DNA of 64,000 nt from Ophiocordyceps camponoti-saundersi (nom. inval.) (taxonomy: Eukaryota > Ascomycota > Sordariomycetes > Hypocreales > Ophiocordycipitaceae), in assembly GCA_003339415.1 (NCBI GenBank), contig PDHQ01000016.1, forward strand, positions 134,000-197,999, read 5' to 3'. The notes under the pieces are model-generated. The model had not been told where the DNA came from. It saw only the letters and a program-made list of their open reading frames with translations, and did no database searches. How positions within the stretch are numbered: position 1 is the first letter of the stretch; every line of letters begins with the position of its first letter. Of this stretch, positions 34,538 to 45,035 are shown in pieces. The position numbers and the translations under genes were made by a program.

Positions 34538-35195
34538 TGAGAATTTGATTATTTTGTGTGCTTTTGTTGACGATATCGCGATATGGGGGGTTGGAAAGGG
34601 AGAAGACGGGAACGGTTGGAAGTCGCATAGAAAGGGGATTGATCGAGAGGAGGTGAGGCTGGCGATTTTAATTGTGTGCTACGCGCACGGGCGACCAATC
34701 AGATGGCGCGACGCGATGACTTTGGGCGCGACTACCTAACAGAGACGGCTGTTTCGTCTGCTTATCTTATCTATCCGTGCGATTTGCCTGCCTTCCTGCC
34801 TCGTTAAGAAAGGATTACTGGCTTACTAGAGAGGTAGGTAGGTACGGAGTAGTTGCGAGGAGAATCAACGCTATGTTGTGGCAGGGACTGGCGAGCCGGA
34901 GATGCTGAGCTTAACGCGAGCATGGACTACGATAGTTACTTATAAGTGCATACCTCCTATATAGACATAATGCCTATCTGCTAAATGAATGTATTTATGC
35001 TTTCCTTCCCGCCTCCTATCCCCGATAGTTGATCTTCGCACGGGCTAGATCCGACCAATCAGCTCACTCTCCACTCACTAATAAACGTTAGTATCGATTT
35101 TGCCGCAAACGCGTCATTTGAAGCTATCGCCGGTCGATTCACACCTATAGGCTATAGCCACAAACCTGCGCTCCCGCCTGCGCCTATCGTCACCA
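34538..35195. other. Intergenic region between DOT5 and the FAR1-like gene
   Basis: 0.66 kb shared divergent promoter. It holds GTAG/CCTG tetramers near 34788-34850 and an AT-rich patch 34925-34990. Nothing else is recognised. Confidence 0.55.
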
Positions 35196-36236
35196 ATGGA
35201 CCCTTCCTCTGCCGCTACCATTGCCGGTGCCGCTGCCTCTGCTGTCAGCGTAATTGCTGGAGCGGCTGCCTCCGCAGTCGATGCCATCGCCGGCGCTGCT
35301 GCCTCAGCTGTCAATGCCTCTGCCAGTGCCTCTGCCTCCGCCGTCAATGCTCCCCCCGTCGATGCCTCTGCCTCTTCTATAGCCTCCGCCTCTGCCGCGG
35401 AAGCGATAGCTAGCGCAGCAGCAGCAGCAGCTTCTGCCATCGCCAGCGCTGCTGCATCTGCCGTCGATGCCATCACCGGCGGCGCTACCGGCAACGCCTC
35501 AGCAGGCAACGCTTCGGCCGGCAACGACTCGGCCGGCGACGCCTCGAACGCTGCGGCTGATGTTGTCAGTACTGCTGCTTTTGTTTCCTATGATGTCGCT
35601 CCTCACTAGCCGCAGATTCCATTACCGCCGCCCTCCCCATCCTTCGACACTTTCGACGAGCTGTATCTCTTTCTACAAGGCTTTCATCGCAACCATGGCG
35701 CTGCTATTATAAGGACGGGCTCGCGCGGCAGTCATAATTTCAATGGCGTAGAAAGCCCTACACAGATATACTTCCTCTGCGATCGCGGCGGCAAACGAGC
35801 TTCGCAAAGCGCAGGCCTTCGAAAGGCATCCTCCAAAAAGACCGGCTGCCAGTACAAAATAATAGCAAAGGCCAATGAGTCTTCCGATTGGAAGTGGTCA
35901 TATAGAATCATTCATCGTGACCACAATCACGGCCCTTCCCTCCATCCTTCAGCACACGTCATTCACCGCCGCCGAACACGAGAGCAGAAAGATCTGCAGC
36001 AAAGTCTGAGCCAAAGCGCGCTGCCAGCTCGTGACATGGACAAGGCCATCAGGGATTCCTCGACGCCCGACACCGTCTTCTTCACACAGAAAGACATTTA
36101 TAACGATCGCCAGCTTCTTCGGAAGCTTAAAAAGCAAGCAGAAGCAGCTGTGGACAATCAAGCTGGGCCCGATACAGTCACCGTACCTGCTCAATGGAAC
36201 GGAATCGATTTATCAGGCGTGACGCCTCCAGTCTAG
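35196..36236 (+). CDS. FAR1/MULE-type DNA-binding-domain protein with Ala/Ser-rich N-terminus
   Basis: Likely a gene derived from a Mutator-like (MULE) transposase, lacking the transposase core. Exon 1 35196-35564, intron 35565-35615 (51 bases, donor GTCAGT, acceptor CCGCAG), exon 2 35616-36236, 329 residues. Residues 1-123 are degenerate Ala/Ser repeats of the form IAGAAASAVDA. Exon 2 holds the FAR1-like region: FDELYLFLQGFHRNHGAAII, then YFLCDRGGKRAS, a second cysteine in KKTGCQYKI, WSYRIIHRDHNHGPSLHP with the H-x-H end, and KDIYNDRQLLRKLKKQ. C...C...H-x-H is the WRKY-GCM1-like zinc arrangement of this family. The intron is a multiple of three and contains an in-frame TAG (35607-35609). Without splicing the product stops at 137 residues and lacks the zinc region. 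The DDE catalytic domain of MULE proteins is absent. Function is unknown. Confidence 0.7.
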
Positions 36237-36602
36237 GCTCTTCTCAGAGTCGATCAATGCCATGACGATTTGGGCTGACGGTTCGAAAGAAGAAAACCAC
36301 GATAATGATGCAGACAAGGGGCAACAAAACTCTACGCTAGCCGTTCGGTGCAACGATCTTTCGCCTAAATTGGCTCGTCACGTTCCAGTATAGGTATGTG
36401 TGCAAGTGCAGCATATATGTGCCCAAGTGGACTAACCATTCTAGCCATTCCTTGTCTCTCCCTCCCTCCCTACCGCCAGGGAAACAAAGCCAAATCGGTA
36501 CAGACATGCATACATACATGCCACATTTAATAGTCTCAGTTATTGCCGGATAGCTGGAAGGGATCCCGGAAGAGCTTTATCTAGACTTCATCGACAGGAC
36601 GC
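36237..36602. other. Intergenic region between the FAR1-like gene and the hydrolase gene
   Basis: 0.37 kb without a supported gene. A 43-codon open frame at 36261 (MTIWADGS...) may be decayed transposon sequence. A CATACATACATG tract lies near 36510. Confidence 0.45.
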
Positions 36603-37487
36603 ATGGCGTTTCGGACGACTGAAGCGACGCTCACGACGGGTGATGGCTACGGTTTATACGGCAAAGCCTGGGAGCCTCAAGACCCAGAAGCTTCGAGAGC
36701 GGCTCTCGTCTGGCTTCACGGCTTCGGAGATCACGTCGACCGCGCAGCATCCTTTTTCTCCGTCCTGGCAAGCAATGGCATCGCCGTTCACGCCTTCGAC
36801 CAACGTGGATGGGGCCGTTCCGTACACTCTGCCTCGGATAGGGGATCGACCGGCTCGACCGAGACGATTTTATCCGACGTGACCCTTTTCGTCGACTCGT
36901 TGCGTTCGAAGACCAGCCTGCCTATCTTCCTCGGTGGACACAGCATGGGTGGTGCCCTTGTCCTCCTTTGGGCAGCCAAGGGTCCGGTCGAAAGTCGACG
37001 CGCGGTTCGTGGCTTCATCGCCGAAGCGCCGCTGCTACGTCTTCACAGGTCGACCATGCCGCCGCGACCACTTGTCTGGCTCGCGCGTGCTGTCGCCAGC
37101 GTCCTCCCCGGGCTGCCGGTCCGCCATGGTCTGCGCGACGCCAGCGACCCGCTACTGCAGGATGTCGTGTCCTTGCGCATCACGCTCGACATATGGGACC
37201 GTGGCCAGCTCGTCGCCGATGGCCTTTGCGACTTGCAGCAAGATTCGCCTGCGAGCTTATGTCTTGCGCTTGGGGGCGACGACAAGATCGTCTGTCCGGA
37301 TGCTGTGAGGGCCTACTTTGATCGTTCAGGAGTTGAGGACAAGACACTGCGCTCCTACGATGGATATAGCCACGAGCTGCATAGCGAGAGCGGCTCAGAG
37401 AAGAGTTCCTATACGGATGATCTTGTCAATTGGATCACCGAGAGGGCTCAGGGGCCTTCGGCCGTATCGGAGCTAGCTGGCATTTAG
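36603..37487 (+). CDS. Alpha/beta hydrolase, monoacylglycerol-lipase-like (S33)
   Basis: Single-exon serine hydrolase of 294 residues. The oxyanion-side motif is VWLHGFGDH, the family block is AFDQRGWGRS, and the nucleophile elbow is GGHSMGG with Ser 114. The acidic member is in GGDDKIVCP (Asp 226 or 227) and the base is in YSHELHSE (His 257 or 260). This layout is that of yeast Yju3 and human MGLL, which cleave monoacylglycerols to glycerol and fatty acid on lipid droplets or membranes. The lid region (LLRLHRSTMPPRPLVWLARAV) is hydrophobic. The ATG at 36603 directly precedes the conserved beta-hairpin start. Substrate is inferred from family resemblance only. Confidence 0.88.
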   Translation: MAFRTTEATLTTGDGYGLYGKAWEPQDPEASRAALVWLHGFGDHVDRAASFFSVLASNGIAVHAFDQRGWGRSVHSASDRGSTGSTETILSDVTLFVDSLRSKTSLPIFLGGHSMGGALVLLWAAKGPVESRRAVRGFIAEAPLLRLHRSTMPPRPLVWLARAVASVLPGLPVRHGLRDASDPLLQDVVSLRITLDIWDRGQLVADGLCDLQQDSPASLCLALGGDDKIVCPDAVRAYFDRSGVEDKTLRSYDGYSHELHSESGSEKSSYTDDLVNWITERAQGPSAVSELAGI

Positions 37488-37733
37488 ACAATGTCAATAC
37501 TTGCTTTATCCAGTTGCGGGAGGCCATTAGCACGCACTATATATCTGCTTTGCTGCATATCTCGATAAAGCTATTCGTACAACATTCCGACTCGGAATGT
37601 GCGCATAGCGGCAGCAAGCTTCGGGTAGCCCATTAGCATCGGAGATATCTTATTCCTCCCCCTCGTGTGATGACCGGAGGCTCCTCGGCCCTTGGGATGC
37701 TGCTCTGCGCTTCCCCTATCACCACAAATAACA

Positions 37734-38444
37734 ATGTCTTCCAAGGCGGTGGCTAAAGCCGCTGGCGGCGTCGTGGCCATTGCAAAGGTTTGAGAGTCTG
37801 GTCAATCTCTTCGAATGAATCGCCGTCGCCCAAGCTGACGTCCTTCTCGCCGCGACTAGAAACAAACGCTCCAGTCCAAGGGCATATGGGAGACGATACG
37901 CAGGGCCCTCGCCATCGATCCAAACCGCTCCAGTGGTATACCTCTGAATCCATGGTACCGGAATCCACCGCCGGGGGCAAACGACCCGCTGGCGTACGAC
38001 GATCCCGTCACGGCGCCGGCGGGCGACATCGCCGATAACCCCTACTGGAAGCGCGACGTGCGGAGGTCATACCCGCAGCTCAGCATCGTGAACCAGGCCG
38101 AAGTCGTCCAGCTGCTGACTGTCGGAAATGCGACGAAGGCAAAGGTCGAACTGATTGGCGAGTCAGGCGTGAAGCAGCTCGTGGCTGCTAAGGAGGAGGG
38201 CGAGACGGGCCTGGCTAGCTTTCTGGAAAAGGCGCCTCAGGATGTGGCTCAGGAGCTTTTCGTCGGAGGTCTGCCGCCGTTACCGAGTGGGCAAAGCTTG
38301 GCGTCTGGCGAGTGGGACGTTCACAAGTATGAGCTGACCGAGGAGAACTCATATCCGAAGGGGTGAGTATAGTGCATTTAGGTATTCGCTGAGGAACTGT
38401 TGAGCTGACGACGTGACAGATATCCCTGCCGTACCTTCAAATAG
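37734..38444 (+). CDS. Complex I (NADH:ubiquinone oxidoreductase) 21.3-kDa accessory subunit
   Basis: Mitochondrial respiratory-chain accessory subunit known from Neurospora complex I. Exons 37734-37787, 37860-38362 and 38420-38444 give 193 residues (about 21 kDa). It begins MSSKAVAKAAGG and continues, after a splice at Lys18, with LQSKGIWETIRRALAIDPNR, then GIPLNPWYRNPPPGANDPL, AYDDPVTAPAGDIADNPYWK and RRSYPQLSIVNQAEV. The last exon adds only YPCRTFK. The text resembles the fungal 21.3-kDa family throughout. It has no typical cleavable presequence, which is usual for this subunit. It converges on LTO1, 125 bases away. Confidence 0.88.
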
Positions 38445-38569
38445 ATTTAATTATCTTGATGCCCCGCCAAGAAAACTGGCTACGGAGACTGCATGTGTAT
38501 GTCGAGAACAATGATCTGATCGAGCTGTCCAACACGATCAACGAAGAATTTGTCAAACCCGGCTCCTCT

Positions 38570-39052
38570 CTACCCGACCATGCGTTCAACCACCTTTGCC
38601 TTGCCCTGCGCCCGCCTAATGCGGTTGTCAAAATTCTGCACCGCCTCGTCTGTGTTCTCCGTCGACAAGGTTCCCGGCTCGACCAGCGCGTAGAGTGCCC
38701 TCACGTGTTTGTCTATGCGACTTTTGTTGGGCAGCGGCGGCAGCGCACATCGACTTGGCGCGCAAGTGTCTGCCTTTTGGGGTTGTTCCTTGTTCCCACG
38801 ACAAGACTCCTTGTCAGTCACGGCGCATTCACCGTCGTCGCCGCCATCTTCCTGGCTGGGTAGCCTGTTGGCCCAGACGATGGCCTTGCCAGCCAGGCGA
38901 CCTCCTTCGAGGAACTTTTCGAAACCCTTTTCCATGCCGAAGCAGCGGCCCTCGACTCTACCGGCTTTCGCGCCATCGTCGAGACCTCTTTGATAGCCCT
39001 CGCGATAGTACCGGTCCTCGATATGTAGGACGTCTTCGAGGGGGTCCGACAT
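38570..39052 (-). CDS. LTO1: LTO1 homolog (Yae1_N/deca-GX3 protein)
   Basis: Cytosolic adaptor that with Yae1 helps insert an iron-sulfur cluster into the ABC protein Rli1, and so supports ribosome recycling and biogenesis. Single exon, 160 residues from the ATG at 39052. The diagnostic deca-GX3 region lies at residues ~19-56: EGYQRGLDDGAKAGRVEGRC followed by FGMEKGFEKFLEGGRLAGKA, with a glycine every fourth residue. A poorly conserved Asp/Glu/Ser linker and a helical C-terminus follow (RIDKHVRALYALVEPGTL, IRRAQGKAKVV). The last residues are RMVG, so the Trp-ended C-terminus used for cluster targeting in yeast is not evident. It is divergent from methionyl-tRNA synthetase, with a CACGTG box between. 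Confidence 0.85.
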   Translation of the reverse strand: MSDPLEDVLHIEDRYYREGYQRGLDDGAKAGRVEGRCFGMEKGFEKFLEGGRLAGKAIVWANRLPSQEDGGDDGECAVTDKESCRGNKEQPQKADTCAPSRCALPPLPNKSRIDKHVRALYALVEPGTLSTENTDEAVQNFDNRIRRAQGKAKVVERMVG

Positions 39053-39159
39053 GGTTCTTGATTTTGATCATGGCCTGTTGACGGGAATGGAGGATTCATC
39101 AACTCGCTCGTTGACCTGTTTGCTCATGGAGAGTGTTATCGTTATCGTACTGCCCCTCT

Positions 39160-39165
39160 CACGTG
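39160..39165. promoter_or_regulatory. CACGTG box in the LTO1-MES1 divergent promoter
   Basis: TCTCACGTGATG, about 108 bases from the LTO1 start and 228 from the MES1 start. The whole 340-base intergenic stretch 39053-39392 holds nothing else recognised. Confidence 0.4.
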
Positions 39166-39392
39166 ATGCGAAAATTCTCCGAGCCCCTCTCGAGCTCCGA
39201 ATAGCGGCCGTCCTAGTCAACTGCAGCTTTGATTCTGCCTACTAGGCTTACAACTGCATAGCGACTCTCGGGCTCAGAAGCTGCTGCTTAACGGCGCAAT
39301 TGGGTTCCATCTCTGCCAGCTTCAGCGGCTCGCTTTCAGGAAGGAAGAATAACTGGACACTCACACGACATCAACGCATAAAAAACCACCCT

Positions 39393-41288
39393 ATGCCCGT
39401 TCAAGATCCCATCCTGCCCGTCAAGGGCCAGCGCAACACGCTCGTGACTAGCGCACTGCCCTACGTCAACAACGTCCCGCACTTGGGAAACGTTGTCGGC
39501 AGCGTGCTCAGCGCCGACGTCTACGCCCGCTTCAGCAAGCTGCGTGGGCGGCCTACGCTCTACATCTGCGGCACGGACGAGTACGGCACGGCGACGGAGA
39601 CCAAGGCGCTCGAGACGGGTCAGACGCCGCAAGCGCTATGCGACGAGTTTCACGCCAAGCACAAGGAGGTGTACGACTGGTTCGAGATCGGCTTCGATTA
39701 CTTTGGCCGAACGACGACGCAGAAGCAGACGGAGATTGTTCAGGACATCTTCCTGCGGCTGCATCATGGCGGTTTCCTTGAAGAGCGCACAACGACACAG
39801 CCATACTGTGAGAAGCACGACGGCTACCTCGCCGACCGGTTTGTTGAGGGCACTTGTCCCAAGTGCGGCTATGACGACGCCCGCGGTGACCAGTGCGACA
39901 AGTGCGGTGGTCTGCTGGACCCCTTCGACCTCGTCAATCCGCGATGCAAGCTCGACGGCGCGCAGCCTGTGCCGCGAGACACCAAGCACATCTTTCTTCT
40001 GCTCGACAAGCTGCAGCCGGATATCGAGAAGTGGTTTCAAGAGGCTCACCGCCGCCACGCCTGGCCGCAGAACGGCATCAGCATCACCCAGTCGTGGCTG
40101 ACTAGGGGCCTCGAGGGCCGCAGTATCACTCGCGACCTCAAATGGGGGGTGCCGATCCCGCTGCCGGGCTACGAGGCAAAGGTCATCTACGTCTGGTTCG
40201 ACGCCTGCATCGGCTACCCGTCCATCACGGCCAACTACACGGACCAGTGGGAGCAGTGGTGGAAGAATCCCGACGAGGTGACTCTTTACCAGTTTATGGG
40301 CAAGGACAACGTGCCCTTCCACACAGTCATCTTCCCAGGTTCCGAGATGGGCACGGGCTACAAGTGGACGATGCTCAATCACCTGTCTACGACCGAGTAC
40401 CTCAACTACGAGAACGGCAAGTTCTCCAAGTCGCGGGGCATCGGCGTCTTCGGCAACCAGGTGCGGGACATTGGGCTCTCGCCATCCGTCTGGCGCTATT
40501 ACCTGTTGTCGAACCGGCCCGAGACGAGCGATACGCAATTCGAGTGGCAGTACTTTGCGCTGGCCAACAACAGCGAACTGCTGGCTAACTTTGGCAACTT
40601 TGTGAACCGCATCGTCAAGTTTGTCAATGCCAAGTGCGACGGGATCGTGCCGGACTGGTCGGCCTCTTATACGGATGACACGTTCGACTTTCCCGCTTGG
40701 ATCGCTCGCATCAACGCGCTGTTGGCCGAATACGTAGACCTGCTGGAAAAGGTGCAGCTGCGGGCCGGGGTGCGCAAGGTGATGGAGATGAGCGCCGAGG
40801 GGAACTACTTGCTGCAGTCGCGGCTGGACAATGCTAATCTCGCGGAGCGACCGGAGCGTACGCGGGCCGTCATGGGTCTTGCGCTGAATCTATGCCACCT
40901 GTTGGCGTCGGTGGCGTCACCCTACATGCCGTCGACGGCGGACTCCATCTGTCGACAACTCAACACACCGTTGGGACAAATCCCCGACACCTGGGCGGTC
41001 GAGACGCTGAAAGGGGGCCACAAGATTGGCGCGGCGGCTCATCTATTCTCCAAGATCGAGGACAAGAAGGTGGCCGAGTGGAAGCAGGCGTTTGGCGGCT
41101 CGGCTGAGACGAGGGCCGCGGAGGAGGAGGCGAAGCGGAAGAAGCAGCTAGACAAGGAGCGCAAGAAGGCCAAGAAGGCGGCGGAGAAGGAGAATAGGAA
41201 GAAGGCTCAAGATGAGACGTCGGCGGCGGGAGGGATGTCGGCGCCGTCGGCCGAGGTGATTAAGGATTTGCCGATTCGGGGAGCTTGA
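39393..41288 (+). CDS. MES1: Cytosolic methionyl-tRNA synthetase
   Basis: Class I synthetase charging initiator and elongator tRNA-Met. Single exon, 631 residues. The ATG at 39393 is chosen as the first in-frame ATG; it directly precedes PILPVKGQRNTLVTSALPYV. The HIGH-like box is VPHLGN (residues 28-33). Zinc knuckles follow in EGTCPKCGYDDARGDQCDKC. The methionine-pocket stretch VIYVWFDACIGYPS and the KMSKS loop KFSKSRG (Lys 343) are intact. The anticodon-binding helical domain has NNSELLANFGNFVNRIVKFV. Unlike the yeast enzyme there is no N-terminal GST-like domain. The C-terminus ends in a Lys/Glu-rich tail (KRKKQLDKERKKAKKAAEKE) that may bind RNA or partners. Confidence 0.96.
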   Translation: MPVQDPILPVKGQRNTLVTSALPYVNNVPHLGNVVGSVLSADVYARFSKLRGRPTLYICGTDEYGTATETKALETGQTPQALCDEFHAKHKEVYDWFEIGFDYFGRTTTQKQTEIVQDIFLRLHHGGFLEERTTTQPYCEKHDGYLADRFVEGTCPKCGYDDARGDQCDKCGGLLDPFDLVNPRCKLDGAQPVPRDTKHIFLLLDKLQPDIEKWFQEAHRRHAWPQNGISITQSWLTRGLEGRSITRDLKWGVPIPLPGYEAKVIYVWFDACIGYPSITANYTDQWEQWWKNPDEVTLYQFMGKDNVPFHTVIFPGSEMGTGYKWTMLNHLSTTEYLNYENGKFSKSRGIGVFGNQVRDIGLSPSVWRYYLLSNRPETSDTQFEWQYFALANNSELLANFGNFVNRIVKFVNAKCDGIVPDWSASYTDDTFDFPAWIARINALLAEYVDLLEKVQLRAGVRKVMEMSAEGNYLLQSRLDNANLAERPERTRAVMGLALNLCHLLASVASPYMPSTADSICRQLNTPLGQIPDTWAVETLKGGHKIGAAAHLFSKIEDKKVAEWKQAFGGSAETRAAEEEAKRKKQLDKERKKAKKAAEKENRKKAQDETSAAGGMSAPSAEVIKDLPIRGA

Positions 41289-41806
41289 TGTTGATGACGA
41301 GGAGGGGGGGGGATTGGGCGATAGAGGTTTCTAACAGGTATGTAAGATTTAGATGAGGCTTTCTTGACGTGTTTATGAGATTTCTGAACTTATTTAACTG
41401 CTCTATAAGGCTTCTATCTAGGTACCTATGATTGCACGTAGACGAGAGATTCTTTGGAAGGGTTTATATAGAAGTCGAGTCTCCCCGTGCCTATTTCCTG
41501 TGTAAGTCGCGGCGAGGTTCGGATCGGAGCCGCGAAAACCAAATCGCCGACAGACGTCACCCAAAGCCATAGCTCGCAACTTTTTTTTTCTTGCTACTTC
41601 ATGTTCACCTACCAGCGCCCTTCCTCTGCCTGGCTATCATTCTCCCCGACCAAAGCCAATTCCCATTGATAACAACCAGTGAGGAACCCTTTGACGAACC
41701 TATATCTTCCGGAAAAAAAGGGGGTTGGGTTTCTCTTTACGAAGAAGGGAAAAAGGGAAAAGGGAGACAGAGAAAAGGACGAAAGCAAAAAGGCGATATC
41801 TATACC
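41289..41806. other. Intergenic region between MES1 and the NatA gene
   Basis: 0.52 kb, tandem orientation. It holds the MES1 3' end and a purine-rich leader before the next gene; no other feature is seen. Confidence 0.55.
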
Positions 41807-42649
41807 ATGGACATACGACAACTCCGAAGTTCGGACCTCCCGCTAATCCAGCACGCTAACCTGGAGAACCTGCCGGAGAACTACTTTCTAAAATACTACC
41901 TCTACCACGCCCTTTCATGGCCGCAGCTTAGCTTCGTGGCGGTGGACGCGTCCAGGCCTAGGAAGTCGGCGTACGATTACCCCAAGATCGTGGGTTACGT
42001 CCTCGCTAAGATGGAGGAGGAGCCGGCGGATGGGGTGCAGCATGGTCATATCACTAGCTTGAGTGTTATGAGGACGCATAGACGGTTGGGGATTGCGGAG
42101 AAGTTGATGAGGCAGAGTCGTGCGTTTTTTCCCCCCCCTCCCCTCTTCCCCCCCTTTCCTCTCTTTTTCTGTCTTTTTGAGTTTTTTTACTGATGCGTTT
42201 GATGATGGACAGAATTGGCTATGGTTGAAACTTTCGAGGCGAAATACGTCTCTCTTCACGTTAGGGTTTCGAACGCTGCTGCCAGACACCTCTACCAAGA
42301 CACACTGGGATTCAAGAACGAGAAGACGGAAGCGAAATACTACGCAGACGGGGAAGACGCATTCTGCATGCGTCTCGACCTCGAACCCATACCCCTAAGC
42401 TCCTCGCCATCATCATCCTCCTCCTCCTCCGCCGACGAAAACGAAAACCATCAGCGCAAGGATAAGGAATCGTCGCGTGCAAACGGTCGGGGAACAAATC
42501 ATGTTGATGAGTCCGATCCCGTCGGCGAAGTCGGTCGTGATCCGCACGCTGCGGAGTCGGCGTCTGGGTCTGGCAGGAGGATTAAGGTTGCGGTTGGGAG
42601 GGGGCTTGGTGTTGGGGATTTGGTGGAGAAGGTTGAGGTGAAGAGGTGA
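41807..42649 (+). CDS. ARD1: N-terminal acetyltransferase A catalytic subunit (Ard1/Naa10)
   Basis: Ribosome-associated enzyme that, with Nat1, acetylates N-termini after Met removal (Ser, Ala, Thr, Gly, Cys). Exon 1 is 41807-42119, intron 42120-42212 (GTGCGT...ACAG), exon 2 42213-42649, 249 residues. GNAT fold landmarks are [19 protein letters not shown] at the start, [51 protein letters not shown] (the R-R-x-G-x-A acetyl-CoA loop) and, after the splice, [20 protein letters not shown]. The C-terminal ~80 residues are Ser/Glu/Asp-rich and variable as in other Naa10 proteins. The start follows a long purine-rich leader. The gene converges on eIF2B beta. Confidence 0.95.
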
Positions 42650-42991
42650 ATGTTTCCGCCTGATGGTCTGTTGATGGATTTAGAGAAGGGGGGGAAAAAG
42701 GCTTGTCTTTTGGGGAGGGGAGGAGAATAGCTGAGGCGTTGATTGCTTCGTCGCTTTGCACTGGGCGGGGAGTTTGATGGGAAAAACTTGGATGGCTGGC
42801 GGTGACGAGCATACACTCAGATGATACAATACACCAAATGTACGACCTGTTGTTGCAGTATCAGACAAATACCACGATTGATGGTGACAGGGAGGATCCC
42901 AATATTGCATTAGCATCGTCATTTACACATTGACGAGCGATTGAAGCATTGCGTCTATATAGCAAAACCTCACGTTATCCCATCATATTCA

Positions 42992-44488
42992 TCATTTATC
43001 ACTACTCAGGTGGAAGCTCGCGTCTTCCTGCTTGTAGTGGTCGGCGATGAGGCTCGCCAAGTGATCTCGCGAGTGGGTTCCCCTACCACACAACGACCTC
43101 ATCAGCTACGGGCTCGCGAAGAAGGATCAAAGGAGGGACAAGACTCACAGGTTCGTCATGTACATGTCGACGAGCTCGGGCGGCACCAGCTCGGTCGCCG
43201 CCGACCGGACCTCGATCCCTTGAACCAGGGGCCCGTCGTCAAAGCCCACAAATGTTGAGGGACTGGCCCATTCTATGAGAGATTGCTCGTCAAAGGGATG
43301 CTCCGGGCTGAGCTTGTATATGCCGGCCAAGGCGACGACGGCGCGGCCTGCCTCGTGGGCGGCGCGAGCCAAGGTGGCGGCGCCCGCGTCGGCGACTACA
43401 CCGCCATTGGCAAGGATGGCGCGCACGCCGAGGATGATCTTGTCGATGCGCGGCATGTAGGCCGTCAAGGCGGCGCTTCGTAGGATGATTGAGTCGATGC
43501 CGGCGGCCGAGAGTCTCTTTCGAAAGGCGGCGTGGGATTCCGTCGGCACTGAGCATGCGCGAGGCATCTCGGCTACTATGAGGACGGTGAAGCGCCGTTT
43601 GAGCGCGGCGCGGAGGATGAAGCGCTCGATGGTGGGTGATAGACGGTGGACGAGGACGTGGTCTCCCGGATGAATTTGGATCTCGGCCTGAGCGGCGATC
43701 TGGTCGTCGACTTGGCTGATTTCGTCGAGTATCTCTTCAATGCCATCGATGACCTCGGATCGGAGCGTGCTTTCTTGGTTGTTGGTGACGGGACCGCCCC
43801 TGCCCGTGGGCGTGGAGGTGCCCGAGTTGCGAAAGGAAGACGGTACGGAGGCGAAGTCGGACGGGGGCGAGGCGGAAAGCAAGTGGAATAGTGACTTGGG
43901 AATGTTGGATGAGCTGTAGGAAGGAAACAGGCCAGCACGCGAGGGCGGAAGCGACGCTGTCGTCGAGTCTCCGGCGGAGTCTTGTCTGGCGACCGTCTCG
44001 GGGAGCGACCAGCTCTGGGTTGGGGGGGTGGCATCGACGACTGGCGACATGGGAGCGACGCTGGGAGGCTCGCTCGAAGGCTCGTTTCGATCTTCGGCCG
44101 CCTCATCGCGAATCAGGGCGAGGACGCGACGGACGATGTTGGCAACGACCAGTTCCGTCGGTTGAGCCTCGACCAGTCGACGGCCGGTGGCGCAGACCAC
44201 TTCGAGGAGGCCATCGACATCCTGCCACTTTCCCCTAGCGACGACCTGAAGAAGGATATGGGCCGTGGCTATGGCGCAGCATTCTGAGCCGCGAATCTGT
44301 CGTCTCTTCAGGAGGCTGTCAGGCTGGCTGTGGTCAGAAGAACGAGCGGGGAGATTTTTTTAAGCAGGCAGTTTGCCAACGCACGAGATGAGTCTCTCGA
44401 TGGATGACTCTAGCGGAAGACCCTTGAGGGATTTCAGGTATTTTTCGAGGTCGGGCGCGTGTTGGCCTGCGGCGGTCGCCGAGGGCAT
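42992..44488 (-). CDS. GCD7: Translation initiation factor eIF2B subunit beta
   Basis: Regulatory subunit of the eIF2 guanine-nucleotide exchange factor. Exons 44488-44385, 44315-43149 and 43082-42992 give 453 residues. The N-terminus MPSATAAGQHAPDLEKYLKS is followed by a helical domain (LLKRRQIRGSECCAIATAHI, ELVVANIVRRVLALIRDEA). Next is a ~95-residue Ser/Pro/Thr-rich insert (about 105-200), then the Rossmann-like core: VLVHRLSPTIERFI, RRFTVLIVAEMPRACS, IDSIILRSAALTAYMPRIDK, VRAILANGGVVADAGAATLA and a final NLGTHSRDHLASLIADHY across the last splice. The insert and the RSAA/ANGG blocks match the beta rather than alpha or delta subunit. It is divergent from NEM1. Confidence 0.94.
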
Positions 44489-45035
44489 GGCGAAGTGAAG
44501 AGGGTGCCCTGCTATGCTGCTGCTATAGCTCTCTGTTCTAGTCTTCTAGAGGAGTGAGTACAGGGGGGGGGGGGGGGGGACTCTTTTTTTTCACGAGGGG
44601 CGTGTTTTAGCGTCAGTCCACAGTCACAGTCATCCACTATCTCTCCATCCAATCAAACGGATTCCATACCTCTCCGACTACGGAGACCCCTCCTCCTCCG
44701 ACGCTTGTCGGCTCTTCCTCGGCCTGTCCCCCCGCGATTGGAATGCCGGGTCCCGTCAACAGCTCCCCTCTGAACCGTCAACTATGAGATAGAGAGAGAG
44801 ACGACCCGGTCTAGAGGGGAGCGGTAAAACGAAGCCAGCGACACGTCTATCCGAACACCGCGTCTCTCTGGGCTTCTGCTTCGCCCATCGTCTTGTCCCC
44901 AGAAGGGGGGAGAAGGAAATAGGAATCGGGCGGGGAGGTTTGGCCCTGTAAGAAAAAAAAACAATCATCGGATCCGGCAGACACACAAACACACACTCGC
45001 ACGTGCGGGCTCTCCCGCGATAATCACCCTCGTCG
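44489..45035. other. Divergent promoter region between GCD7 and NEM1
   Basis: 0.55 kb with a pure G run at about 44561-44579, a T run right after it and CT-rich leaders. No gene is supported. Confidence 0.6.

Noticed and set aside
35607..35609. In-frame TAG suggesting that the FAR1-like gene is a pseudogene
   Set aside because: It lies in a 51-base GT-AG interval of intron length with a CTCAC branch-like site; removal keeps the frame.
39636..40538. 300-codon frame antisense to methionyl-tRNA synthetase
   Set aside because: A shadow frame; the plus strand carries all synthetase motifs.
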